A stretch of DNA of 59,682 nucleotides from an uncultured Pelagibacteraceae bacterium. Its GTDB lineage: Bacteria > Pseudomonadota > Alphaproteobacteria > Pelagibacterales > Pelagibacteraceae. Within the stretch, counting starts at the first letter, position 1. Each line of letters opens with the position of its first letter. The notes beneath the pieces are model-generated. The model did not search any database. It was given only the letters and a program-made list of their open reading frames with translations, and was not told the origin of the DNA. The stretch is taken from the NCBI GenBank assembly GCA_902511185.1, contig CABXEK010000004.1, forward strand, positions 1 to 59,682. Reading direction: 5' to 3'. Of the stretch, positions 43,070 through 50,851 are shown piece by piece. Both the position numbers and the translations under genes were made by a program.

Positions 43070-44608
43070 ATGAAAATAACAAAAACTTGCTTGAGTGCAA
43101 TAATATCAAGTGTCTTGATATTTAGCCCAATGGCATATGCAGATAAGTGGAGTGATCAATTTCCACATATCAAAGCTACAGGAGATATTGCTGGTGATTG
43201 TTCTTATGAAAAAATTTCAAAGAAAAATTATAAAGGAAAAACTCTTAAAATAAATACGCACGCAGTTCCAGTAATCGGACAGCCTACAGCTCTTCATGCT
43301 GAACAGTTTGCAAAACTAACAGGGGCAAAAGTTGACGTAACACATACACCTGCAGGTGACTTGTATGCGAAAGCTATGGTTCCTTTTAAAGCTGGTCAAG
43401 CTCCATACGATATCGTATTTGGTTTTTCTAACTTTATAAATGACTGGAGACAATACTTAGCACCAGTTCCAAAAAAATACATAAACACAGTTGAGATGAA
43501 AGATGTAACTAAATCTCATGTTGGTGTTTCTTCTTGGGATGGAACTATGTATCAATACCCAGTTGACGGTGACAGACATTATCTAAAATACAGAAAAGAC
43601 GTAATAGATAATCCTGAAATGCAAAAAAAATACAAAGCAGATACTGGTAAAGAGTTAAAAGTTCCTACTACTTGGAAAGAATATGGCGAAATGGCCAAAT
43701 ACTTTAACGGTTGGGATTGGGATGGAGATGGAGAAAAAGAATACGGTTCAGCTGAAGTAATGAAAAAAGACGATTTAATGTTCGCAGCTTTTTTCAGTAG
43801 ATCAGTAGCGTACGCTAAAAATCCCAGAACTCCAGGTGGTTTCTTTTTTGATTTAGAAACTATGAAACCAAACATTAACAATCCAGGATTTGTTGAGGCT
43901 TTAACTGATTGGGTAGAGGCTACGAAGTATGTTCCTCCAGGAGGGATAAACTTTGGACTAGGTGATGAAATAGGATCATTTGGTGGTGGTCAAACTCTAT
44001 TTAGTTTTTCATGGGATGATGCTTTTATTGCAGCAATGCAAGATGATAGTCCTATTAAAAACAAAGTAGGTACAGCTCCTCTTCCAGGTGCAGATAAAGT
44101 TTGGAACAGAGTATCTGGTAAATGGGAAAACAAATACAACCAAGCACCATACATTGTATGGGGTTGGGCAGTAGGTGTTGCTAAGAAAAGTAAAGTACAA
44201 GAGATGGCATTTGATTATCTATGTTTCTTTTCTAACGGAGCAAACCACCAAGCTGACTTAGCTATTGGTAACTTTGGAGTTAATCCATTTAAAAACTCTG
44301 ATTTTGATCCACAACTTTATATTAATACTATGGGTTGGGATGCAGACATCGCTAATAGTTACACTAAGACACTTAAAGATATGGAAAAAAGTAAAAATAG
44401 AGTTTTCCCTTTAAGAGTTAGAGGTGTGTTTGAGTTCACTAGTGCAGTTGCTACTGGAACTTCAAAAGCGCTTGCGGGACAATTATCTCCACAAGAGGCT
44501 TTAGATGAAGTTGCTAAAGAGTGGGAGGCAATTGTTAGCAGAGTAGGTATGAAAAACGTTCAAGAAGACTACGCTGTTGGTGTTAAAATGGAAGACAACA
44601 AGTTATAA
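43070..44608 (+). CDS. ABC importer substrate-binding protein (family 1, sugar/polyol type)
   Basis: A 512-residue periplasmic protein with a Sec signal peptide (MKITKTCLSAIISSVLIFSPMAYA, cleaved before DKW). Large lobes typical of extracellular solute-binding family 1: THAVPVIGQPTALHAEQFAKLTGAKVDVTH, PYDIVFGFSNFINDW, and a late WGWAVGVAKKSKVQ. Residues 216-227 (DWDGDGEKEYGS) resemble an EF-hand calcium loop. It is preceded by a strong AGGGGAGAG site. It heads the transporter cluster; a 13-bp hairpin separates it from the permeases. Ligand is not determinable by eye. Confidence 0.92.
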   Translation: MKITKTCLSAIISSVLIFSPMAYADKWSDQFPHIKATGDIAGDCSYEKISKKNYKGKTLKINTHAVPVIGQPTALHAEQFAKLTGAKVDVTHTPAGDLYAKAMVPFKAGQAPYDIVFGFSNFINDWRQYLAPVPKKYINTVEMKDVTKSHVGVSSWDGTMYQYPVDGDRHYLKYRKDVIDNPEMQKKYKADTGKELKVPTTWKEYGEMAKYFNGWDWDGDGEKEYGSAEVMKKDDLMFAAFFSRSVAYAKNPRTPGGFFFDLETMKPNINNPGFVEALTDWVEATKYVPPGGINFGLGDEIGSFGGGQTLFSFSWDDAFIAAMQDDSPIKNKVGTAPLPGADKVWNRVSGKWENKYNQAPYIVWGWAVGVAKKSKVQEMAFDYLCFFSNGANHQADLAIGNFGVNPFKNSDFDPQLYINTMGWDADIANSYTKTLKDMEKSKNRVFPLRVRGVFEFTSAVATGTSKALAGQLSPQEALDEVAKEWEAIVSRVGMKNVQEDYAVGVKMEDNKL

Positions 44609-44619
44609 TAATAACTTTA

Positions 44620-44652
44620 ATATGTGGCCGCTTTTCATTAGCGGTCACATAT
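44620..44652 (+). promoter_or_regulatory. Intercistronic hairpin after the ABC binding protein
   Basis: A 13-bp stem (ATATGTGGCCGCT with AGCGGTCACATAT, one G-U pair) and a 7-nt loop, beginning 12 nt after the stop codon. No U-run follows, so it is more likely a 3' mRNA stabiliser or partial attenuator than a terminator. This would give excess binding protein over permeases. Confidence 0.65.
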
Positions 44653-44674
44653 ACTATAATTAAAATTCAACTTC

Positions 44675-45535
44675 ATGAACTTCAAACACAAATATATTTT
44701 TTTATTTCCTGGGTTATTTGTACTCATCGGAATTTTAATATTTCCAATAATATTTGTAGTACGATTGAGTTTGTCAGGATGGAACAGTTACAATGGACTA
44801 AATTTCATAGGCCTTGAAAATTATATTAGGCTTTTCACAGATGATCCTCGATTTTGGGAATCATTTTTTAGATTAAGTTTTTTATCAGTTACCACTGTTT
44901 TTCTCCAGTATGTCATTGGGTTTGCACTGGCACATATGGTCTGGAAGGATATTAAGTTTCAAAGGTTTTTTAGAGTACTATTTTTAATACCAATGATGAC
45001 AACACCTGTGATTATGACAGTTATTTGGAGAACCTTCTTTCACGAATCTTTAGGTCCGGTTAATGATATTTTATCTAACTTTGGTATGTCACCTAAGTGG
45101 CTCACGGACCCTACTTTAGCTAAAATTACCGTTATTATTGTTGAGGTTTGGCAGTGGACACCTTTCATGTTTTTATTACTATTAGCTGGCCTTTTATCGC
45201 TTCCAAAAGAACCATTTTTAGCTGCTGCAATTGATGGTGCTAGTCCTATTAGAAAATTCATCTACGTTACATTTCCGTTAATGGCACCAATTTCAATTGG
45301 AGCAATAATTATTAGATTAATTGAAGCCTCAAAAATAATGGACACTGTTTATGTGTTAACTTCTGGTGGTCCAGGGACTTCAACTGAAACATCTAGTTTT
45401 TATATATTTATCAAAGGATTAAGAGAATTTCAGATGGGTTACGCGGCCTCAATGTCATTCACTTATTTAATTATAATGATCATAAGCTTAACTGTCATTG
45501 CTAAAGTATTAACTAAATTATTACTGAAAGATTAA
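44675..45535 (+). CDS. ABC importer permease (MalF/UgpA type)
   Basis: A 286-residue inner-membrane protein with about six helices. The EAA loop is FLAAAIDGASPIRKFIYVTFPLMAP, which contacts the ATPases. The N-terminal KYIFLFPGLFVLIGILIFPIIFVVRLSLSGW is typical of the family. It lies 66 nt after the binding protein and 2 nt before the second permease. Confidence 0.94.
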   Translation: MNFKHKYIFLFPGLFVLIGILIFPIIFVVRLSLSGWNSYNGLNFIGLENYIRLFTDDPRFWESFFRLSFLSVTTVFLQYVIGFALAHMVWKDIKFQRFFRVLFLIPMMTTPVIMTVIWRTFFHESLGPVNDILSNFGMSPKWLTDPTLAKITVIIVEVWQWTPFMFLLLLAGLLSLPKEPFLAAAIDGASPIRKFIYVTFPLMAPISIGAIIIRLIEASKIMDTVYVLTSGGPGTSTETSSFYIFIKGLREFQMGYAASMSFTYLIIMIISLTVIAKVLTKLLLKD

Positions 45536-45537
45536 AT

Positions 45538-46386
45538 ATGGGAAAAATATATACATTTTTAAAATACTTTTTCATAACAGTTTGGACAGTGTTTGTTGTA
45601 GCTCCTTTTCTTTGGGCTCTAACCACTTCTTTTAAAGATTTTAATTCTGTAAATGGTGGAGCAACATATATTCCTTGGGTTGATTTTGAGCCTAAGTTAG
45701 AAGGTTGGAAAGTTCTAATTAAATCACCTGCAAATGGCGGGGTTGATATTATTGAACCTTATTTTAATAGTTTGTTTGTAACTTGTACCGCAAGTTTAAT
45801 AAGTATTGTACTTGGAACATTATCTGCTTACGCCTTATCTAGGTATACATTTAAAGCTGGTTTTGTAAAAAATAATGATATTACATTTTTTTTTATATCT
45901 CAGAGAATTATGCCACCAATTGTTTTATCGATACCTTTCTTTTTATTTTTGGGATCAATAAATTTGTTAGACAGTCTAATTGGATTAATAGTTGTTTATA
46001 TTGTTTTGTTAATGCCCATAGCTGTTTGGATTATGGTAGATTTTTTTAATAAAGTTCCAAGAGAGATCGATGAAACAGCTTTAATTGATGGCTGCAATCC
46101 TTATCAGGCTTTTTTTAAAGTTGTACTGCCAAATTCAATACCTGGATTAATTGTAGCTGGAATGTTTTGTATTATATTTGGTTGGATTGATTTTTTCTTT
46201 GCATTCATATTAACTTTTACTGAGGTACAATTATTACCAGTTAAGATAGTAGCATTGAACTCTTCTATTACTCCATGGTGGAGTTTATCTGCCTCAGCAT
46301 TAGTATCAGTTGCACCTCTGATCGTAGTTGCATTTATTGTTGAAAGATACTTATCAAAAGGAAATTTATCTGGAGCTATTAAATAA
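45538..46386 (+). CDS. ABC importer permease (MalG/UgpE type)
   Basis: A 282-residue inner-membrane protein. Its first helix is FITVWTVFVVAPFLWALTTSFKDF, and the EAA loop is EIDETALIDGCNPYQAFFKVVLPNSIPG. It forms the heterodimeric channel with the preceding permease. The stop overlaps the ATG of the first ATPase by one base. Confidence 0.94.
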   Translation: MGKIYTFLKYFFITVWTVFVVAPFLWALTTSFKDFNSVNGGATYIPWVDFEPKLEGWKVLIKSPANGGVDIIEPYFNSLFVTCTASLISIVLGTLSAYALSRYTFKAGFVKNNDITFFFISQRIMPPIVLSIPFFLFLGSINLLDSLIGLIVVYIVLLMPIAVWIMVDFFNKVPREIDETALIDGCNPYQAFFKVVLPNSIPGLIVAGMFCIIFGWIDFFFAFILTFTEVQLLPVKIVALNSSITPWWSLSASALVSVAPLIVVAFIVERYLSKGNLSGAIK

Positions 46387-47465
46387 TGAATTTAGTTGCT
46401 GAAAACTTGAATTACAAACCAGACGATCAATTTCATTTAAACGAAGTGTCTTTTAATTTCAAGAAAGGTAATATTTATACAATTCTTGGAAGAACTCTAT
46501 CAGGCAAAACAACATTATTAAAAACTATTGCTGGATTATTAACTCCTGATAGTGGTTCTATGAAATTTGAAGATAGAGATTTTTTAAAAGTTCCAGTGTG
46601 GGAAAGAAATATAGCAATGGTTTATCAACAGTTCATCAATTATCCCCACTTAAATGTTTATGAGAACGTTGCTTTCCCGCTTAAACAAAGGAAAATAGAC
46701 AATCATGAAATAAATGATGTGGTTTTAAAATCTCTTAAGTCAGTAGGACTAGAAGGATATGAAAATAGAAAAATTCAAGAATTATCTGGTGGTCAACAGC
46801 AGAGAGTATCTCTTGCTAGGTCTCTTGTTAAGAATGCAAAAATTTTATTGCTTGATGAGCCTTTAGTGAACTTAGATTATAAATTAAGAGAGCAATTAAG
46901 AGAAGAATTTAAAAATATTTTTTCACAAGGTTTGTCTGAAGAAAGTATTGTAATCTTTTCAACAACAGATCCAAGAGAAGCAATGGAACTAAATGGAGAA
47001 GTAATAGCAATTGATGAAGGTAAAGTCTTACAGGTTGGACCAGCAAAAGAAATTTTTGAAAACCCCAAAACATTAAAGGTTGCAGAAATTTCTAATGATC
47101 CTCCAATGAATATTTTAAATGCTAATATTGATTCTAATAAGATTAAGTTTGAAGGGATAGAGATAGATGCACCTAACCATTTGTCTAATTTAAAAGATAA
47201 AAATTTTAATTTGGGTATTAGAGCTTCAGATATTTTGTTAAGTGATAGTGGTTTTGAATTTGAAGTGGAACTAGCAGAAATAAGTGGTTCAGAAACATTG
47301 CTTCATCTTAAGAGGGGAGATGTAAAAATTATAACTTCAATTGAAGAAGTTATGAATTTTAATATTAATGATAAAGTAAAAATAAATTTTGATACCAAAA
47401 AAGTTTATGCATTTAATGAAAGTGGAATTTTAGCATCGTCACCGTTTGGAGGTTCATATGTCTAA
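46386..47465 (+). CDS. ABC ATPase A of importer, H-loop His missing
   Basis: A 359-residue MalK/UgpC-like ATPase with a C-terminal TOBE-type region. Its Walker A is altered (GRTLSGKTTLL, residues 35-45). The signature is canonical (LSGGQQQR, 133-140) and Walker B is intact (LLLDEP, 154-159). The switch histidine of the usual THD motif is replaced: FSTTDPREAM has Thr194 at that place. Its 3' end overlaps the start of ATPase B. It most likely pairs with ATPase B. Confidence 0.93.
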   Translation: MNLVAENLNYKPDDQFHLNEVSFNFKKGNIYTILGRTLSGKTTLLKTIAGLLTPDSGSMKFEDRDFLKVPVWERNIAMVYQQFINYPHLNVYENVAFPLKQRKIDNHEINDVVLKSLKSVGLEGYENRKIQELSGGQQQRVSLARSLVKNAKILLLDEPLVNLDYKLREQLREEFKNIFSQGLSEESIVIFSTTDPREAMELNGEVIAIDEGKVLQVGPAKEIFENPKTLKVAEISNDPPMNILNANIDSNKIKFEGIEIDAPNHLSNLKDKNFNLGIRASDILLSDSGFEFEVELAEISGSETLLHLKRGDVKIITSIEEVMNFNINDKVKINFDTKKVYAFNESGILASSPFGGSYV

Positions 47466-48531
47466 AATAGATCTTAATAATATCTCTCATTCATACAATC
47501 CTAATGATGCAGAGCCTAAATATGCGCTAAATCCTTTTTCTATGACCTGGGAAAATGGAAAAAGATATGCAATTTTAGGACCTTCAGGGTGTGGGAAAAC
47601 TACAATGTTAAATATCGTTTCTGGACTGGTAAGACCTTCAGCTGGAAATATTTTGTTTGATGATAAAGATGTTACAGATCTTAAAACTGAAAGTAGAAAT
47701 ATAGCTCAAGTGTTTCAATTTCCAGTAATTTATAACACAATGACTGTTTATGAAAACTTAGCCTTTCCATTAAAATGTAGAGATTTTTCAAAAGACAAGA
47801 TTGAAGAAAGAGTTAATTCTGTAGCAGATACTTTAAATTTAAAATCTTTTTTAAATTCTCCAGCTAGAAAGCTTACTGCAGATCAAAAACAACTAATTTC
47901 CCTTGGTAGAGGATTGGTCAGAGAAGATGTTGCAGCTGTTTTAATGGATGAGCCATTAACAGTTATTGACCCTGATTTGAAATTTAGACTTAGAAGAAAA
48001 CTAAAAGAAATTAATGAAGAGTTTAAAACAACTCTAGTTTATGTAACACATGATCAAAATGAGGCCATGACTTTTGCAGATAATATAATTGTGATGAGCG
48101 AGGGTGAGGTGGTGCAGGCAGGAACACCCAAAGAATTATTTGAAAGACCTAATACTACTTTTGTTGGATATTTTATTGGTTCTCCAGCAATGAATTTATT
48201 TGAGTCAGAACTATCATCTAATAACAGTGTTAAGATTAATAATACCTTAGTTAAAACAAATACTGATTTATCAAGCTTAAAAAGTCAGAATATTAAATTA
48301 GGTATAAGATCTGAGTTTATTAAAATTGCAGAAAATCAAAAAGAAAACATAGTAAATGTTAATGTTGAGAAAGTAGAAGATCTTGGAAATTATAAATTGT
48401 TAACTGCAAAAATGGGAAATCTTACTATTAAATCTAAAATAAATAGAGAAACTGAAGTCCCATCCCATAACGTTAAACTACATATACCTGCTGAAAAATG
48501 TTGCGTTTATGATGATAATAAACTGATCTAA
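47458..48531 (+). CDS. ABC ATPase B of importer, degenerate signature motif
   Basis: A 357-residue MalK-like ATPase. The start is the ATG at 47458, preceded by GGAGG, rather than the TTG in the track. Walker A (GPSGCGKTTM, 41-50), Walker B (VLMDEP, 161-166) and the H-loop (VTHDQNEAM, His198) are canonical. The signature is degenerate: LTADQKQ replaces LSGGQQQ. Together with ATPase A this gives one complete composite ATP site and one defective site. Two different ATPases with two permeases resembles the rhizobial glycerol GlpSTPQ system. Confidence 0.93.
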   Translation: MSKIDLNNISHSYNPNDAEPKYALNPFSMTWENGKRYAILGPSGCGKTTMLNIVSGLVRPSAGNILFDDKDVTDLKTESRNIAQVFQFPVIYNTMTVYENLAFPLKCRDFSKDKIEERVNSVADTLNLKSFLNSPARKLTADQKQLISLGRGLVREDVAAVLMDEPLTVIDPDLKFRLRRKLKEINEEFKTTLVYVTHDQNEAMTFADNIIVMSEGEVVQAGTPKELFERPNTTFVGYFIGSPAMNLFESELSSNNSVKINNTLVKTNTDLSSLKSQNIKLGIRSEFIKIAENQKENIVNVNVEKVEDLGNYKLLTAKMGNLTIKSKINRETEVPSHNVKLHIPAEKCCVYDDNKLI

Positions 48532-48587
48532 ATTAACAGGTTCTACCTCAGATTGTAATTTAAAGTTAACGTAGTCATTTTGACTAT

Positions 48588-48630
48588 GGACTTCGAAGTC
48601 CAATTATAATTAACTTCAAAAAGTTAATTA
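48588..48630 (+). promoter_or_regulatory. Two adjacent hairpins before the TRAP operon
   Basis: First, a 14-nt perfect palindrome GGACTTCGAAGTCC at 48588-48601. Then a 10-bp stem, TAATTAACTT / AAGTTAATTA, with a CAAA loop at 48607-48630. Both lie between the ABC ATPase stop and the TRAP binding-protein ATG. They could end the ABC transcript, or form part of the leader of the TRAP operon. The GAGGAG ribosome-binding site lies just after. Confidence 0.5.
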
Positions 48631-48656
48631 ACTAATACTAAAAAAGAGGAGAGAAA

Positions 48657-49787
48657 ATGATTAAAGAAAAAAAATCATTGAAGGGTAAAGCACCTTCAAG
48701 ACGTAAGTTCTTTAAGACTGCTGCTGCAACTGGTGTTGCTGCTGTAGCTGCAACATCTTTATCTGCTCCAGCTGTTGCCAAAGAAAGAGTTGAAGCTTCT
48801 ATGGTAGCTACTTGGCCAAGAGATTTTCCTGGTCTAGGAACTGGTGCACAAAGACTTGCTACAAGATTAAGCGATATGAGTGATGGAAGAATACAAGTTA
48901 CTTATTATGCTGCTAACGAAAGAGTTAAAGCATTTGACTCATTTGATGAAGTTGCTTCTGGTAACTCACAAATGTACCACGGTGCTGATTACTACTGGGT
49001 TAAAAAACATCCTGCATTTGGATACTTTACTGCAAGTCCATTTGGTTTCACATATGCTGAAATGAATGCTTGGCTTAAGTTTGCTGGCGGACAAGAACTT
49101 TGGGATGAGTTAACTGATGATTTCGGTACTCAAAGTTTTGCAGCTGGTAACACAGGTGTGCAAATGGGTGGTTGGTTTAATAAAAAAATTAGATCAGCTA
49201 ATGACTTAAAAGGTTTAAAAATGCGTATGCCTGGATTAGGTGGACAAGTACTTGGAAAACTTGGTGGTTCTCCAATTTCACTACCTGGTGGACAAATTTA
49301 TGAAAACCTTGTGTCAGGTGCAATTGATGCAACTGAATGGGTAGGTCCTTGGAATGATGAAGCTATGAAGTTTCATGAAGCTGCCAAGTATTACTACTAT
49401 CCAGGTATGCATGAACCAGGATCTACATTAGCATGTGGTGTTAATAAATCTTGGTTTACAAGCCTTACAAAATCAGACCAATTGATAATTAAAACTGCTT
49501 GTGATTGGGCAGATACGACTACAATGGCTGAATATAATGCTAAGAACGGTGCCGCATTAAATCGTCTAGTAAACGAGAATGGTGTTAAACTTGAGAAGTT
49601 TAGTGACAAAGTTTACGACGCATTTGCTAAAGGTGCTGCTGAAGTATACGACGAAGTACAGCAACATAGTGCTCTTGCTAAAAAAGTACATGGTGCCTTT
49701 ATTAAAGGTCGTAAAGAAATTGGTGCTTGGACTAACTTGTCTGACTCACCTTACATTTCTCAAAGAAACAGAGCATTAGGAATATAA
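48657..49787 (+). CDS. TRAP transporter substrate-binding protein (DctP, TakP-like)
   Basis: A 376-residue periplasmic protein with a Tat signal: PSRRKFFKTAAATGVAAVAATSLSAPAVA. The mature part begins KERVEASMVATWPRDFPGLGTGAQRL. Family features: GWFNKKIRSANDLKGLKMRMPGLGG with the carboxylate-binding arginine, and the NLVSGAIDATEWVGPWND segment as in TakP-type 2-oxoacid binding proteins. Tat export suggests folding before export. A 2-oxo or hydroxy-carboxylate ligand is likely. It is followed by a strong terminator, which would set its excess over the membrane subunits. Confidence 0.93.
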   Translation: MIKEKKSLKGKAPSRRKFFKTAAATGVAAVAATSLSAPAVAKERVEASMVATWPRDFPGLGTGAQRLATRLSDMSDGRIQVTYYAANERVKAFDSFDEVASGNSQMYHGADYYWVKKHPAFGYFTASPFGFTYAEMNAWLKFAGGQELWDELTDDFGTQSFAAGNTGVQMGGWFNKKIRSANDLKGLKMRMPGLGGQVLGKLGGSPISLPGGQIYENLVSGAIDATEWVGPWNDEAMKFHEAAKYYYYPGMHEPGSTLACGVNKSWFTSLTKSDQLIIKTACDWADTTTMAEYNAKNGAALNRLVNENGVKLEKFSDKVYDAFAKGAAEVYDEVQQHSALAKKVHGAFIKGRKEIGAWTNLSDSPYISQRNRALGI

Positions 49788-49804
49788 TTTAATTCTATAA
49801 ATTT

Positions 49805-49833
49805 AAAGAGGGCCCCATAAGGGGCCCTTTTTT
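49805..49833 (+). terminator. Intrinsic terminator between TRAP binding protein and permeases
   Basis: GGGCCCC-ATAA-GGGGCCC, a perfect 7-bp stem, extended by A-T and G-U pairs, and followed by six T residues. It lies 17 nt after the dctP stop and before dctQ, so read-through would supply the membrane subunits at lower levels. Confidence 0.93.
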
Positions 49834-49863
49834 AAAAAAAATACTAAAAAAACCTTTGGTTCT

Positions 49864-50847
49864 ATGGTTGATAAAAATAATTTACCAATTTTTTTAAGAG
49901 TATTGAGTTATTCAATACTAGCCTTCACTTTTATTTTTTTAGTCAACAACGTTTTAACAATATGGTTTGATTGGCCAGGACTAAAGCAATTATTTGCCCA
50001 TCATGGATTATTTGGATTTAAAAAATTAAGCACACCTTTAGATGGTGCTGTATTAAATTTATCTTATATTCAATTATCATTTTATTTTATTTCATTCATT
50101 GCGGTTATTTATTTCGTTTTAAAATCAATTAATCAGACATTAGAAACTGATGCAAAAATACTAACTAATATCACAGCTTACATTGTTAGATCATCTTTTT
50201 GGGCAGTATTAATTGTTGGGATCGCAGATTTTTTAATTTCATTTTTGGTTGTTGAAAAATTAGCAGAACCAATTTTTAATGAAGCCATAAAAATTAATTT
50301 AGTTATTCCAACTTTTAGAATAACATTTATTCATTTTCCTTTAATATTAATTTCATTTGTAATCGGATATTTCACAAGATCAGTAGGTTTTATTTGGTTA
50401 GCAGTTCTGGTGGTTGGTAGTGAATTTTTAATTGTTTTATCTAGATTTATATTTGAGTATGAACAAGCTTTTCAGGGAGATTTAGTTCGTTTTTGGTATG
50501 CTGCTTTATATCTTTTTGCCAGCGCATATGCTTTAATACACGAAGGTCATGTAAGAGTTGATGTTCTTTATACTGGATTTAGTGAAAGAAAAAAAGCTTG
50601 GACTAATGCAATAGGCTCATTTGTTTTTGGTATTCCACTTTGTCTTATAATTCTTTTTTTAGGTATGGGTGGTAAAGCAAGCATAATTAACGGCCCAGTT
50701 ATTTCCTTTGAAATTACTCAACAAGGTTCAAACGGATTATATTTACTTTATTTAATGGCAGTGTATTTAGCAGTATTTGCTGTCACTATGTTAATTCAAT
50801 TTACAAGTTATTTTATGGGTAGTAGCCACAAAATTTTAAAAAATTAA
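49864..50847 (+). CDS. Enlarged TRAP small permease (DctQ)
   Basis: A 327-residue inner-membrane protein, about twice the normal DctQ. The C-terminal part (about 175-327) is the DctQ domain: YAALYLFASAYALIHEGHVRVDVLYTGFSERKKAW is the family core. The N-terminal 175 residues hold about four extra membrane helices (LSYSILAFTFIFLVNNVL, YIQLSFYFISFIAVIYFVL and two more) that I cannot assign. It lies 4 nt before the large permease. Confidence 0.88.
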   Translation: MVDKNNLPIFLRVLSYSILAFTFIFLVNNVLTIWFDWPGLKQLFAHHGLFGFKKLSTPLDGAVLNLSYIQLSFYFISFIAVIYFVLKSINQTLETDAKILTNITAYIVRSSFWAVLIVGIADFLISFLVVEKLAEPIFNEAIKINLVIPTFRITFIHFPLILISFVIGYFTRSVGFIWLAVLVVGSEFLIVLSRFIFEYEQAFQGDLVRFWYAALYLFASAYALIHEGHVRVDVLYTGFSERKKAWTNAIGSFVFGIPLCLIILFLGMGGKASIINGPVISFEITQQGSNGLYLLYLMAVYLAVFAVTMLIQFTSYFMGSSHKILKN

Positions 50848-50851
50848 AAAA

